DNA of 64,000 nt from Pseudomonadota bacterium (GCA_028873515.1 JAGWIG010000005.1:39731-103730), one strand, 5' to 3'; shown: positions 1 through 9,624, counted from the first letter of the stretch. Numbers and translations: made by a program. Notes: generated by a model from the letters alone, not told the origin.

Positions 1-396
1 ATGAAACCGGGTCGCCCTCTCGCATATGGCCGGATTGGCAATGCCCATTTCTTCGGGTTGCCTGGAAATCCGGTTTCAGTAATGGTTACGTTTTACCAGT
101 TCGTTCAGAACGCACTTAAGGTACTGATGGGCCAAACGGACGTCATGCCTCTTCCTACCTTTCGGGTACCTTGCCTGACCCCTTTGAAAAAAGCAGCCGG
201 GCGCACCGAATTTCAACGTGGCATTCTCTTGCTTAATAATAACGGGGAATGGACTGTTCGGGTTACAGGTGCCCAGGGGTCTGGTATTTTACGCTCGATG
301 TCCGAAGCCAACTGCTTTATCGTTCTTCCCGAAGCACAAGGAAATGTTGCAGCCGGAGAGTACGTCGAGGTTCAGGTTCTGGAGGGCATGATCTAA
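1..396 (+). CDS. moeA: Molybdopterin molybdotransferase MoeA, C-terminal part (5' end outside window)
   Basis: This is the C-terminal portion of MoeA, which inserts molybdate into adenylylated molybdopterin in the last step of molybdenum cofactor synthesis. The visible 131 residues open with the conserved KPGRPLAYGR stretch and the FFGLPGNPVS loop of the MoeA core domain. They continue into the small beta-barrel domain IV typical of the MoeA C-terminus. The ATG at position 1 is not the real start, because MoeA is normally about 400 residues and this segment aligns to its last third; the gene must begin before the window. The stop lies 7 bases before rlmJ, so the two may be co-transcribed. The family call is secure. 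The gene fits the tungstate/molybdate-binding protein at the other end of the window. Confidence 0.93.
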   Translation: MKPGRPLAYGRIGNAHFFGLPGNPVSVMVTFYQFVQNALKVLMGQTDVMPLPTFRVPCLTPLKKAAGRTEFQRGILLLNNNGEWTVRVTGAQGSGILRSMSEANCFIVLPEAQGNVAAGEYVEVQVLEGMI

Positions 397-403
397 TCCC
401 GCC

Positions 404-1264
404 ATGTTAAGCTATCGTCACGCCTTCCACGCCGGAAATCATGCTGATGTACTGAAACATTTTGTCCTCACGGCACTACTGCGCCATCTTGCCCTGAAAG
501 ACAGACCCTTTGCATTTATCGATACCCATGCAGGAGCAGGCCAGTACCGCCTTGATGAAGGTCATGCCACCCAGAACCAGGAATATCAATCAGGTATCGC
601 AAAACTCTGGAACAGCAATCAAATCCCATTGTCTCTTATGGATTATATCAGCCTGGTCCGTACCGCCAATCCAGAAGGCATACTCAGAACTTATCCCGGA
701 TCCCCATGCCTTGCCCGACAAATCCTGCGCCCCAGGGATAGCATGCGTCTTTTTGAGCTTCACCCTGGGGATTATCGATTGCTTGGCCAGAACCTGAAGG
801 GCGCAGACCATGTGAAAATCGAGTTACAGAATGGGTTTTCAGGCCTCAAGGCCTCTTTGCCACCACCTCAAAGGCGTGCCTTAATCCTTATTGATCCCTC
901 CTATGAAGACAAAACAGATTATAGACAGGTCAATGCAAGCCTTCAGGACAGCCTGAAACGGTTCGAAACCGGTATATATGCAGTCTGGTACCCAATACTC
1001 AACCGGCCGCAAGCCCGCCAGCTTCCTCCCCTGTTAAAAAACATCCATCTACCCTGGATTAACATCACTCTGCAGATCGCCAGGCCAGCGGCTGATGGAT
1101 TTGGCATGGTGGCTTCGGGTATGTTTGTCGTGCACCCTCCCTGGACTCTGGCAAGGATATTACAGAAAAGTCTCCCAGCCTTAACCCAGTTGCTCGGTCA
1201 GGACGAAACTGCTTCCTTTACAGTTGAAACCAGCCCTGAAGAGATCCATCTGTTAAATGGTTAA
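404..1264 (+). CDS. rlmJ: 23S rRNA (adenine2030-N6)-methyltransferase RlmJ
   Basis: RlmJ is an SAM-dependent methyltransferase that makes m6A2030 in 23S rRNA. The 286 residues match the usual length of about 280, and the N-terminus MLSYRHAFHAGNHADVLKH is the family signature. The catalytic motif IV falls at residues 164-167 and reads DPSY, where E. coli has DPPY at the same positions. The proline-to-serine change is conservative for a motif whose Asp and Tyr are kept, but it is a departure. The following EDKTDY also fits the family. It starts 7 bases after moeA and ends about 100 bases before a convergent operon. Confidence in the assignment is high, and the effect of the substitution is unknown. 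Confidence 0.95.
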   Translation: MLSYRHAFHAGNHADVLKHFVLTALLRHLALKDRPFAFIDTHAGAGQYRLDEGHATQNQEYQSGIAKLWNSNQIPLSLMDYISLVRTANPEGILRTYPGSPCLARQILRPRDSMRLFELHPGDYRLLGQNLKGADHVKIELQNGFSGLKASLPPPQRRALILIDPSYEDKTDYRQVNASLQDSLKRFETGIYAVWYPILNRPQARQLPPLLKNIHLPWINITLQIARPAADGFGMVASGMFVVHPPWTLARILQKSLPALTQLLGQDETASFTVETSPEEIHLLNG

Positions 1265-1360
1265 ACAAGGCGGGCTTACGGCCCAGATCATACGCTAGCC
1301 AAACCACTGTTCAGATCCGCAGCTTGGGCAGCAGGTCTAGATGTGCTCAAATCACTTCTT

Positions 1361-2401
1361 CTAGTGCAACTGAACAGGCTTGATGGCGACTCCCTCTTCT
1401 TTCATTACCTTTGCCAGCAGTTTTACCAGTGCAAATACAGAATCAATGTGAGGAGTAGGGGTGCCGGTAACCTGGCCCAGTTCCTTGACAGCGCCAATCA
1501 ATGCATCCACTTCGATTTCATGACCTGCTTCCACATCCTGCAGGGTTGATGTCTTGTGTTTACCCACTTCCGCCCCGCCTTCTATCCTGCGCTCAAGTGA
1601 AACCCTGAAAGAAGCCCCAAGTTTTTCTCCAATGGTTTGGGCTTCGCGCATCATGGCTGCAGCCAAATCGTGTGTCAATGGATATGTGCACAAATCCACA
1701 AGTGTTGCATGAGTCAATGCAGAAATCGGATTAAAGGATAAATTACCCCATAGCTTAAGCCAGATCTCATCACGGATATTACGGGTCCCGGGTCGTTCGG
1801 ATTCAATGGAAAACACTGGTGACTTAAGTCCAGCCGCAATAAAAACCTCAGAAACCTTCTTGACCCGATCGCTGGGCTTTCCATCAAGTTCCCCAAGAGG
1901 AAAACGATCTCCTTCAATATGACGGATTACTCCTGGGCGAACCCTGTCTGCAGCGGGATATACAACACAACCAATAATCCGCTCGATATCAATGCCATTT
2001 AGAACCTGCCCGCCCGGATCAACGATATTGACGGGTTGATTCTCGTAAGGGCCACCCAGTTTTTTAAAATACCAGAAAGGAATGCCATTTTGCATGGTAA
2101 CCACCACGGTTTCCGGCCCATACAGCAAGGGCAGCTCATCAATTACATCAGCAACCTGATGAGCCTTGACAGCCAGAATAACAATATCCTGGACTCCGGC
2201 TTCCCGAATGGAATCCGTTGCCCGGATATTTTTTACAACACCCACTTCATCCCCATGATGATCAACAAGCATCAGACCGTTTTTGCGAATGGCCGCCAGG
2301 TGATCGCCCCGGGCAATGACCGTGACCTCTTCTCCTGCCAAACCAAGCTTGACGGCAACATAACCCCCAATTGCACCCGCTCCGACAATACAAATTCGCA
2401 T
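1361..2401 (-). CDS. Ketopantoate reductase family protein (2-dehydropantoate 2-reductase-like)
   Basis: This is an NADPH-dependent dehydrogenase of the PanE/ApbA fold, 346 residues. The Rossmann signature GAGAIGG is at residues 7-13, a lysine in the AVKAHQ motif at 79 matches the catalytic/cofactor lysine, and a QNG motif is at 104-106. The C-terminal half carries the helical ApbA_C domain with KLWGNLSFNP. Family members include true ketopantoate reductase for pantothenate/CoA synthesis and many paralogues acting on other 2-oxo acids. It lies 21 bases downstream of a fumarylacetoacetate-hydrolase-family gene and is probably translated from the same mRNA, which favours a catabolic paralogue over biosynthetic PanE. 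At about 346 residues it is longer than E. coli PanE (about 300), which points the same way. Substrate unknown. Confidence 0.85.
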   Translation of the reverse strand: MRICIVGAGAIGGYVAVKLGLAGEEVTVIARGDHLAAIRKNGLMLVDHHGDEVGVVKNIRATDSIREAGVQDIVILAVKAHQVADVIDELPLLYGPETVVVTMQNGIPFWYFKKLGGPYENQPVNIVDPGGQVLNGIDIERIIGCVVYPAADRVRPGVIRHIEGDRFPLGELDGKPSDRVKKVSEVFIAAGLKSPVFSIESERPGTRNIRDEIWLKLWGNLSFNPISALTHATLVDLCTYPLTHDLAAAMMREAQTIGEKLGASFRVSLERRIEGGAEVGKHKTSTLQDVEAGHEIEVDALIGAVKELGQVTGTPTPHIDSVFALVKLLAKVMKEEGVAIKPVQLH

Positions 2402-2422
2402 TTTTATTCCTTTCCTTATGCC

Positions 2423-3193
2423 TTAGGCTGCATAGGTATTGGACAATGTGCCAATTCCATCAATCGTGACCTCAACAAGACTGCCCGGTTTCATGGAACC
2501 TACGCCGACATTTGTCCCGCAGGCTATCACGTCTCCAGGCATCAGTGTCATGTCATGTGAAATCAGGCTAACCAACTTGACTGGCGGGAAGACAATATCA
2601 GAAATGGGATAATTCTGCCGCTCCTCACCATTGAGCACAGTCTGTACAGATAACGATTCTGGCTTGATCCCTGTAGCAATGACGGGGCCAAAAACACCGA
2701 AAGTATCATAGCTCTTAGCCCGTACCCATTGTGCAAATGAATTATCACGATTGATAATCTCAGCGGCTGTTACGTCATTAACCACAGTATAACCAAAAAT
2801 TCCGGCTTCAGCCTCTTCCTCGTCTGCTCCCGTCAACTGTTTACCGATAACAATGCCCAGTTCACCTTCAAACACCACTTTGCCATCATAGGAAGAAGGT
2901 TTGCGAATATTCTGTCCATGTGGAAAGAAAGAATTCCCGCCCTTTAAAAGATAAAGGGGCTCAGGTGGACGCGACAGACCCAGCTTTTCAGCCAGCATAC
3001 GGAAATTGTTCCATAAGGCGATCATCTTGGTAGGGATGGAAGGAGTCAACAGGCTAACCTCATCAAGCTTGAGAGTCTTACCTGTTGGTTGGGGGTTATC
3101 AAACATATTCCCCTCATGAATGGATACGATATTGCCACTGGCCGTGCCAAAGCCTGTAGTACCCTGATAATCGAAACGAACCCAAAGCGCCAT
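2423..3193 (-). CDS. Fumarylacetoacetate hydrolase family protein
   Basis: This 256-residue member of the FAH superfamily comprises metal-dependent hydrolases, decarboxylases or isomerases acting on beta-diketo or oxaloacetate-like compounds. The metal-binding motif EGELG is visible at 109-113 (E109, E111) with the third acidic ligand at D140 in the FGYTVVND segment, and the C-terminus has the conserved GDVIACGT and VEVTIDGIG segments. The start ATG at 3193 is preceded by a strong GGAGGG ribosome-binding site. It is the first gene of a two-gene operon with the downstream ketopantoate-reductase-family gene. The pair could form a small 2-oxo or beta-keto acid pathway. The reaction cannot be fixed from sequence, because this family is functionally diverse. 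Confidence 0.9.
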   Translation of the reverse strand: MALWVRFDYQGTTGFGTASGNIVSIHEGNMFDNPQPTGKTLKLDEVSLLTPSIPTKMIALWNNFRMLAEKLGLSRPPEPLYLLKGGNSFFPHGQNIRKPSSYDGKVVFEGELGIVIGKQLTGADEEEAEAGIFGYTVVNDVTAAEIINRDNSFAQWVRAKSYDTFGVFGPVIATGIKPESLSVQTVLNGEERQNYPISDIVFPPVKLVSLISHDMTLMPGDVIACGTNVGVGSMKPGSLVEVTIDGIGTLSNTYAA

Positions 3194-3613
3194 TTTTTGC
3201 CCTCCACATTATCTTTTTTTAACCGGTCTCACCTTATGGCCTGTAACGCCTACTGGAAACACCAGTCATGGCGGCAGAAAATGCAATCCTTACGGCAGAT
3301 AACCGGGCTAATCGCCATGTCTCACCGTAATGAAGCCTTGCCAAACTGGGATTGCTAGCATCCAACACAAGACGGGATGCAAAGGCAAAACGACAAGCTA
3401 TTATTCGATGTTACCCATTTTGCTCAACCTAAAACCTGCCGATCAAACTACTTTATCTTTCTGATTTTACCGACCGCTACCCTGTTTGTCCATTTGCAAC
3501 ATATTGCCTATTTGGGAGTAATCCCTGATGCATAGTTCATTTAAGGCAGATTTCTGGAGCAGGCAACAAATCAATTCCATTCAAAAAAACTACCCGGTAG
3601 ACAAATACTCACA
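3194..3613. other. 420-base intergenic region between glnB end and the FAH operon start
   Basis: No convincing gene lies here. On the minus strand it must hold the 3' end of the nadE-glnB transcript and the promoter of the FAH/ketopantoate-reductase operon. A short dyad, CTACCCGGTAG at about 3590-3600, is followed on the minus strand by a run of seven T and may be a weak terminator for glnB, although its stem is only 4-5 bp. Another small dyad (GGGAGTAATCCC) lies near 3514-3525. The plus-strand open frames that cross this region run into antisense of flanking genes and show no family resemblance. Confidence 0.5.
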
Positions 3614-3955
<342 letters not shown>

Positions 3956-3991
3956 TTATCCCCTGTTCCATTTTACTTTCACCCCGGCAAG

Positions 3992-5590
3992 TCAGGGACG
4001 AAACCCTGATGTGATCGGATACCGCCGATCGCGACCAAAGCCCCGTTCAGTTAACCGGATTCCAACCGCCGCCTGCCTTCGCTTGTATTCGCTCCGGTCG
4101 ATCATGCTGATCACCTTATTCACCACTTTATCATCATAACCTAGTGCAACAATTTCTGCAGGACACAAATCCTTTTCGACATAAGCCCTGATAATCGGAT
4201 CTAGCACCGAATACGGAGGCAAACTATCCACATCCTGCTGGTTTGCCCGAAGTTCAGCACTTGGGGGCCGATCAATAATGGCCTGGGGAATGACCCTACT
4301 CTGACTATTGCGCCACCGGGCCAGATTATAAACCAGGGTTTTTTCTATATCCTTTAATACACAAAAACCTCCAGCCATATCCCCGTACAGGGTTGCGTAA
4401 CCCACTGCCATTTCACTCTTGTTCCCGGTGGCCAGAACCAGCGAACCGAACTTGTTGGATAAAGCCATCAGAATATTGGCCCTTATGCGTGCCTGGATAT
4501 TTTCCTCTGTTACATCTTCCTTCAGACCAGAAAAATAGGGCTCAAGTGTAGCAAGATAAGTTTCAAAGAGTTCCTGTATCCGGATCTCCTTGTAATCAAC
4601 CCCAAGATCCTTCGCCATGACATTAGCCTCACCAAGACTCAGATCTGAAGTATAGCGTGAAGGCATCATCACCACGTTAACACGATCCGCTCCCAGTGCA
4701 TCAACAGCAAGCGCAAGGGTCAGGGCAGAATCAATTCCCCCTGAAAGCCCGATAAGGCAACCATTGAAACGGTTTTTCCCAACATAATCCTTAAGTCCAA
4801 GCAAAAGCACACGCCAGACCATATCCAGAAAAACCGGCATTCTGGCAATGGGGCCTCGCTGAATTGATTGATTTTCATAAGTAACCAGTTCCAGAACCTC
4901 CTCACATGCCGGTAACTGGCAAACCACGTTTCCGGTAGCATCCATGGCAAACGATGCCCCGTCAAAGACCAGTTCATCCTGCCCCCCAACCAGATTCACG
5001 TAAATGACTGACAGGCCGGTTTCCTTGATACGGTCCCGAACCACTTCATAACGGACATCAAGCTTATCCAGATGATAGGGGGATGCATTGGGAACAAGAA
5101 GCAGTTCGGCTCCAGCCTTTCTCGAGGCTTTAACGACATCCGCTTCCCAAACATCAGCACAGATGGCAAGACCAATCCTGACCCCATCAATATTCACCAC
5201 ACAGGGTTCATCAGAAGAAACAAAATAACGCACTTCATCAAAAACAGAATGATTGGGTAAATGTTTTTTCCGGTAAGTGGCCAGAATTCGCCCTCCATCC
5301 AGGACGCTGGCGGCATTGAAGCGGTTATCCGCTTCATCATCAATATGTCCAACCACCAGCGCAACAGAAGGAACCTGCTGCGCCAGCCACTCAAGCCAGT
5401 ATCGCCCGGCCTCCAGAAAATCCTGCCGCAATACCAGATCTTCAGGCGGATAACCGGTTAGTGCCAATTCTGGCGTCACTGCGATACGTGCACCGCGGGA
5501 TGAGGCTTCCCTGGCAAGACCTGCAAGGCGCTTCGCATTTCCCTCAAGATCCCCGACCATGGGATTAAACTGCAAGATTGCAATTTCCAA
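3992..5590 (-). CDS. nadE: Glutamine-dependent NAD+ synthetase NadE
   Basis: NadE converts nicotinic acid adenine dinucleotide to NAD+ using glutamine as nitrogen donor and ATP. The 532-residue protein has two domains. The N-terminal carbon-nitrogen hydrolase (glutaminase) has a visible catalytic triad E41, K108 and C144. The C-terminal NAD synthetase of the N-type ATP pyrophosphatase family shows the SGGIDSALTLALA P-loop, and a GDMAGGF segment follows. Ammonia is thus generated and channelled within one protein, as in other bacterial glutamine-dependent NadE enzymes. It is the upstream member of the nadE-glnB pair and is divergent from the gene at 5812, sharing a 221-base promoter region. 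With nadK further along, two NAD(P) synthesis steps lie in this window. Confidence 0.96.
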   Translation of the reverse strand: MEIAILQFNPMVGDLEGNAKRLAGLAREASSRGARIAVTPELALTGYPPEDLVLRQDFLEAGRYWLEWLAQQVPSVALVVGHIDDEADNRFNAASVLDGGRILATYRKKHLPNHSVFDEVRYFVSSDEPCVVNIDGVRIGLAICADVWEADVVKASRKAGAELLLVPNASPYHLDKLDVRYEVVRDRIKETGLSVIYVNLVGGQDELVFDGASFAMDATGNVVCQLPACEEVLELVTYENQSIQRGPIARMPVFLDMVWRVLLLGLKDYVGKNRFNGCLIGLSGGIDSALTLALAVDALGADRVNVVMMPSRYTSDLSLGEANVMAKDLGVDYKEIRIQELFETYLATLEPYFSGLKEDVTEENIQARIRANILMALSNKFGSLVLATGNKSEMAVGYATLYGDMAGGFCVLKDIEKTLVYNLARWRNSQSRVIPQAIIDRPPSAELRANQQDVDSLPPYSVLDPIIRAYVEKDLCPAEIVALGYDDKVVNKVISMIDRSEYKRRQAAVGIRLTERGFGRDRRYPITSGFRP

Positions 5591-5811
5591 ACAGACCTCC
5601 AGATTTACTAAAAAAGTTCCATCCCGTCACTTTGTCCTACAAGCCTCCTGTGCAAACGGCCCCTGTCTTCTCAAAATAACCTAAAAAAACCTGAAAACAA
5701 TAGGAATATTACCCCAACATAACCTCTGCATCCATTACAACCCTGACTTATGCCTAAGCAGAGCCCGCACATCTTTGCTAAAATACTTCATGACAAAGGA
5801 GACCGCCTCCA

Positions 5812-6972
5812 TTGAAAAATGCATCTACTCATCCTGACTGGCGTCACACCCATTCCATTACTTCTGTCAATGAAGCAGAATGGGACAGGCTTGCTGGAGA
5901 TAACCCATTCACACGCCACACCTTCCTGAGAGCCCTCGAATCATCAGGCTGTGTCGGTGCAGACAGCGGGTGGGAACCCTTTCATCTTATCGGCCTTCAG
6001 GGAACAACCCTTGTCACCGCCGCACCCCTTTACCTCAAATGGCATTCCTACGGTGAATATGTCTTTGATTACGTCTGGGCTCACGCCTTTGCCAGTCATG
6101 GCCTGAACTATTATCCAAAACTTGTGTGTGCCGTGCCTTTTACGCCCATAACAGGTCCAAGGCTTATGGCCAGATCAGAACCCCTGAGCCAGATTCTGGC
6201 CCAGAAACTGGCCGAAACCCTACAGAACAATGCAGCTTCATCACTGCACGCGCTTTTTATTCAAAAAAAAGAACTGGAAGCCTGGGTTTCTGCTGGCTTC
6301 CATGTCCGTACGCAAATCCAGTTCTGCTGGCAAAATGAGGATTTTACTTCTTTTGCCGATTTCCTGAAAACCTTGCGTCATGACAAACGCAAGAAAATCC
6401 AGCAAGAACGTAAAAAACTGCTTTCGGCAGGTATAACCTTTGAATACCTGGAAGGGCCAGAAATTGCTCCACCTGTCTGGGAATTCTTTCATCAATGCTA
6501 TTTAATTACGTATAAGGCCCATGCAAGCATGCCTTACCTTAATCTTGATTTTTTCAAAATACTGGGTCAGACCATGCCCGATTCGATAAGAATCATCCTG
6601 GTTAAAAGAGCGGGTAAACCCATCGCCTCTTCCCTTTTTTTTACAGGGGGGCAAACCCTTTATGGCCGTCATTGGGGAGCCATTGAAAATTGGCCAGGCC
6701 TGCATTTTGAGACCTGTTATTATCAGGCTATCGAATATGCCATCAGGGAAAAACTGGAAAAGGTCGAGGCCGGTGTTCAGGGAGAACACAAACTGGCCCG
6801 TGGCTATACCCCTCACCTCACCTATTCTGTCCACCGCATGACCGATCCTGACTTTGATCTGGCTGTCCACAACTGGCTTGATGAAGAAAGAAGAATCGTT
6901 AGTATCCAGAATCAATCCCTACTGGACAGAACCCCTTTTCGTATCCAGCCTTCCCCGGATTTCCAGATCTGA
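5812..6972 (+). CDS. GNAT-fold / FemAB-like protein (COG3146, DUF482 family)
   Basis: This 386-residue cytoplasmic protein resembles the DUF482/COG3146 family, usually annotated as a GNAT or FemAB-like acyltransferase. Supporting segments are the N-terminal EWDRLAGDNPFTRHTFL, the basic patch LRHDKRKKIQQERKK near residue 190, the central YGRHWGAIENWPGLHFE, and the C-terminal GVQGEHKLARGY. The substrate is not known for the family. The start is a TTG at 5812, chosen because AAAGGAG lies at a good distance upstream and the reading matches the family N-terminus; no ATG is better placed. A Nudix hydrolase follows about 160 bases downstream on the same strand. A likely -10 (TAAAAT) lies near 5778. 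Confidence 0.8.
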   Translation: MKNASTHPDWRHTHSITSVNEAEWDRLAGDNPFTRHTFLRALESSGCVGADSGWEPFHLIGLQGTTLVTAAPLYLKWHSYGEYVFDYVWAHAFASHGLNYYPKLVCAVPFTPITGPRLMARSEPLSQILAQKLAETLQNNAASSLHALFIQKKELEAWVSAGFHVRTQIQFCWQNEDFTSFADFLKTLRHDKRKKIQQERKKLLSAGITFEYLEGPEIAPPVWEFFHQCYLITYKAHASMPYLNLDFFKILGQTMPDSIRIILVKRAGKPIASSLFFTGGQTLYGRHWGAIENWPGLHFETCYYQAIEYAIREKLEKVEAGVQGEHKLARGYTPHLTYSVHRMTDPDFDLAVHNWLDEERRIVSIQNQSLLDRTPFRIQPSPDFQI

Positions 6973-7130
6973 ATTTCGTGCAGAATCGTCTGTTCTTGCC
7001 AGACCAGAGGGTTGCTGACCATCATCATTCTGGTGATGCAGGCCAGTTTAGCCTAATCCCCGCAAAAAAATGCCTTTCATCATGGAAATCACGGCTATTT
7101 GATGGTAGTCTTTTCGGAAGGACCTTCAAC

Positions 7131-7718
7131 ATGGACTCATCCATCAAATACTGCTCTCGCTGTGGTAATCACGTCAGTTTCAGGATCCCGCCCGGTGAAA
7201 CACTGTGCCGCCATGTCTGCGATCAATGCCAGACTGTACATTACCAGAATCCCAAACTTATCGTTGGCTGCATTCCAGACTGGCAAGGCAGCATCCTGTT
7301 ATGCCGTAGAGCCATCGAGCCTCGTTCAGGTTACTGGACTTTGCCAGCAGGATTCATGGAAAACCGGGAAACCACATCGGAAGGAGCCTTAAGGGAAACC
7401 TTTGAAGAAACAGGGGCCCAGGTTGAAATCGGCCCGCTTTTCAGTCTCTTTAACCTTGCCCACCTCAACCAGGTGCACCTGTTTTACCGAGCCAGCCTTG
7501 TTGCACCTGTTTTTGGACCCACGGCAGAGAGCACAGAAGTACTTCTTTTCGAAGAAGCGCATATTCCATGGGAAGAACTGGCATTCGCAAGCGTTCGTGA
7601 AACACTGGGCCGATATTTTGATGATCGCCGTGCAAACCGGAACACCCTGCACCAGATCGATCTTGACCCAGTGCAGGAATCCCGTGCAAAATCCCTCAAT
7701 TCAAGAGCAACCGGTTGA
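7131..7718 (+). CDS. Nudix hydrolase with N-terminal zinc ribbon
   Basis: This 195-residue Nudix pyrophosphohydrolase begins with a short zinc-ribbon-like segment (CSRCG, then CDQCQTVHYQNPK). Such a segment is known from the NudC-like and COG1051 groups. The Nudix box reads GFMENRETTSEGALRETFEE with the REx2EE glutamates that bind the metal. The start is placed at the ATG at 7131, because GGAAGGA lies just upstream and the zinc ribbon begins right after it; the open frame itself extends back to 6978 without support. The 3' end overlaps the convergent htpG gene by 23 bases. The substrate is unknown; related proteins hydrolyse ADP-ribose or dinucleotides. Confidence 0.9.
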   Translation: MDSSIKYCSRCGNHVSFRIPPGETLCRHVCDQCQTVHYQNPKLIVGCIPDWQGSILLCRRAIEPRSGYWTLPAGFMENRETTSEGALRETFEETGAQVEIGPLFSLFNLAHLNQVHLFYRASLVAPVFGPTAESTEVLLFEEAHIPWEELAFASVRETLGRYFDDRRANRNTLHQIDLDPVQESRAKSLNSRATG

Positions 7719-9543
7719 ACTTCCTGATAAAACCTGCAGGATCCTCAAGCTGCCCTCCTTCGCTCAACAGGGCCTGATCATGAATGACGCTGGCAAAATC
7801 CGCAACATCCTCCCCTTGTGCAAGCTCAAAACGTTTAATCAAAGGATGATCAGGGTTAATTTCAAGATGAGGTTTTGAGGCTGAAACCTCCTGGCCTGCA
7901 GCCTTGAGCAACCGTTCAAGATGCGCGCCCATTTCATGCTCATCTGCCACCAGGCACGCAGCTGATTCAGTCAGCCTGCGGCTAATCCGCACCGAACGCA
8001 CCTGATCCTTTAAGGCCTCTCCCAGTTTCTCGGTCAGGGCCTTGTATCGATCCCCTTCTCCCTGTTCAGGCTCTGATGCTGAGGCATCCAGCTCCCCTTT
8101 CGTTACGGACTGAAGGGTTTTCCCCTTGTACTCAGTCAGATGGGCAACCAGCCACTCATCGACACGATCTGTCAACAACAGCACTTCAATGCCCTTTTTA
8201 CGGAACACCTCCAGATGCGGGCTGTTTTTTGCAGCCAGGAAACTGTCAGCCGTTACGTAATAAATCTTTTCCTGCCCCTCAATCATCCTGGAAAGATAAT
8301 CATCAAGCGACACAACCTGTTCCTGGGTATCCTGCCTGGTACTGGCAAAACGCAGCAAGGATGCAATTTTTTCCCGGTTACCAAAATCCTCACCGACCCC
8401 TTCCTTCAAAACCTGCCCAAACTGTGACCAGAAGGTATTGTAACGGTCGTCTTTGGACTCGCTAAGCTCTTCAATCAATCCCAGAATACGTTTGACACAG
8501 GCGGCACGAATGGCATCAATATCACTATTGGCCTGCAATATTTCACGTGAAATATTCAGCGGCAAATCCTGTGCGTCAATAATTCCACGAACGAAACGCA
8601 AATAGTGGGGCAAAAGGCTTTCTGCATCATCCATAATAAAGACACGGCGGACATAAAGCTTGAGTCCGCGTTGGTGATCCCTGTCCCATAAATCAAAAGG
8701 TGCGCGCGAAGGGATAAACAGAAGCGAAGTATAATTCTGGCGTCCCTCCACATGATTGTGGGCATAAACAAGAGGGGCATCCGAATCATGTGCGATTCGC
8801 TTGTAGAACTCATGGTACTGTTCTTCCGTAATTTCCTGCCTTGGTTTTGCCCACAGGGCCCCAGCCTGGTTGACTGTCTCGGATTCCGCCTTGCCTTCCT
8901 CAATAAGCCGCACCGGCAAACCGATGTGATCAGAATACTTGCGTATCAGTGTCTTCAGTCGGTAGCCATCGCAGTATTCAGCATGCTCATCACGCAGATG
9001 TAAAACGATTTCCGTACCTCTTTCAGGTCGATCAACATTTTCAAGGGTATAATCCCCTTCTCCTGCAGATTCCCATCTCACCCCTTCTTCACTGGATTTT
9101 CCAGCCCTACGGGTAAAAAGGGTAACTCGATCAGCGACAATGAAGGAAGAATAAAACCCAACCCCGAACTGTCCGATAAGATTCATGTCCTTTGTGGCTT
9201 CGCCACTCATTGCTTCAATGAAGCGTCGGGTTCCTGATCGGGCTATTGTCCCAATGTTTTCGACGACCTCATCACGCGACATGCCTATACCATTATCACG
9301 GACTGAAAGCGTGCGAGTTTTTTCGTTCCAAGTGACCGTCACGGCAAGTTCAGGGTCATTTTCATAGAGCTTTGCATCTGTCAAGGCTTCAAACTTCAGC
9401 TTGTCACAGGCATCTGAAGCATTCGAAATCAGTTCCCGCAAAAAAATTTCGCTATGGCTGTAAAGAGAATGTATCATCAGACGTAGCAATTCCTTGATTT
9501 CAGCCTGAAATCCGAGTGTCTCCTTACGTGTTTCAACAGTCAT
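7696..9543 (-). CDS. htpG: Molecular chaperone HtpG (bacterial Hsp90)
   Basis: HtpG is the bacterial Hsp90, a homodimeric ATP-driven chaperone of the cytosol. At 615 residues it is the usual length. The N-terminal GHKL ATPase motifs are intact: ELISNASDACDKL with the catalytic glutamate, DNGIGM, and GQFGVGFYSSF. The middle domain contains LPLNISREILQ, which carries the arginine contacting the ATP gamma-phosphate. The start has a strong AAGGAG ribosome-binding site, and a sigma-32 type promoter lies 54-81 bases upstream (separate entry). It converges on the Nudix gene with a 23-base overlap and is divergent from relA. Confidence 0.97.
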   Translation of the reverse strand: MTVETRKETLGFQAEIKELLRLMIHSLYSHSEIFLRELISNASDACDKLKFEALTDAKLYENDPELAVTVTWNEKTRTLSVRDNGIGMSRDEVVENIGTIARSGTRRFIEAMSGEATKDMNLIGQFGVGFYSSFIVADRVTLFTRRAGKSSEEGVRWESAGEGDYTLENVDRPERGTEIVLHLRDEHAEYCDGYRLKTLIRKYSDHIGLPVRLIEEGKAESETVNQAGALWAKPRQEITEEQYHEFYKRIAHDSDAPLVYAHNHVEGRQNYTSLLFIPSRAPFDLWDRDHQRGLKLYVRRVFIMDDAESLLPHYLRFVRGIIDAQDLPLNISREILQANSDIDAIRAACVKRILGLIEELSESKDDRYNTFWSQFGQVLKEGVGEDFGNREKIASLLRFASTRQDTQEQVVSLDDYLSRMIEGQEKIYYVTADSFLAAKNSPHLEVFRKKGIEVLLLTDRVDEWLVAHLTEYKGKTLQSVTKGELDASASEPEQGEGDRYKALTEKLGEALKDQVRSVRISRRLTESAACLVADEHEMGAHLERLLKAAGQEVSASKPHLEINPDHPLIKRFELAQGEDVADFASVIHDQALLSEGGQLEDPAGFIRKFNRLLLN

Positions 9544-9596
9544 TACCTTTTCTCCTTGACAATTTCATACATTTTGCCGGTTTGGCACCAACGACT

Positions 9597-9624
9597 ATAT
9601 GGTGACTAAATCCAGGCATTCAAG
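9597..9624 (-). promoter_or_regulatory. Candidate sigma-32 (heat-shock) promoter of htpG
   Basis: On the minus strand the sequence reads CTTGAAT (9624-9618), a 13-base spacer, then CACCATAT (9604-9597). The sigma-32 consensus is CTTGAAA, 11-16 bases, CCCCATNT, so each element differs from it at one position. Transcription would begin roughly 45 bases before the htpG ATG. The same spacing is seen at grpE in this window. This is inference from motif match and gene identity. Confidence 0.7.

Noticed and set aside
1..3. ATG at the first base taken as a gene start
   Set aside because: The protein begins in the middle of the MoeA core, so the true start lies before the window.
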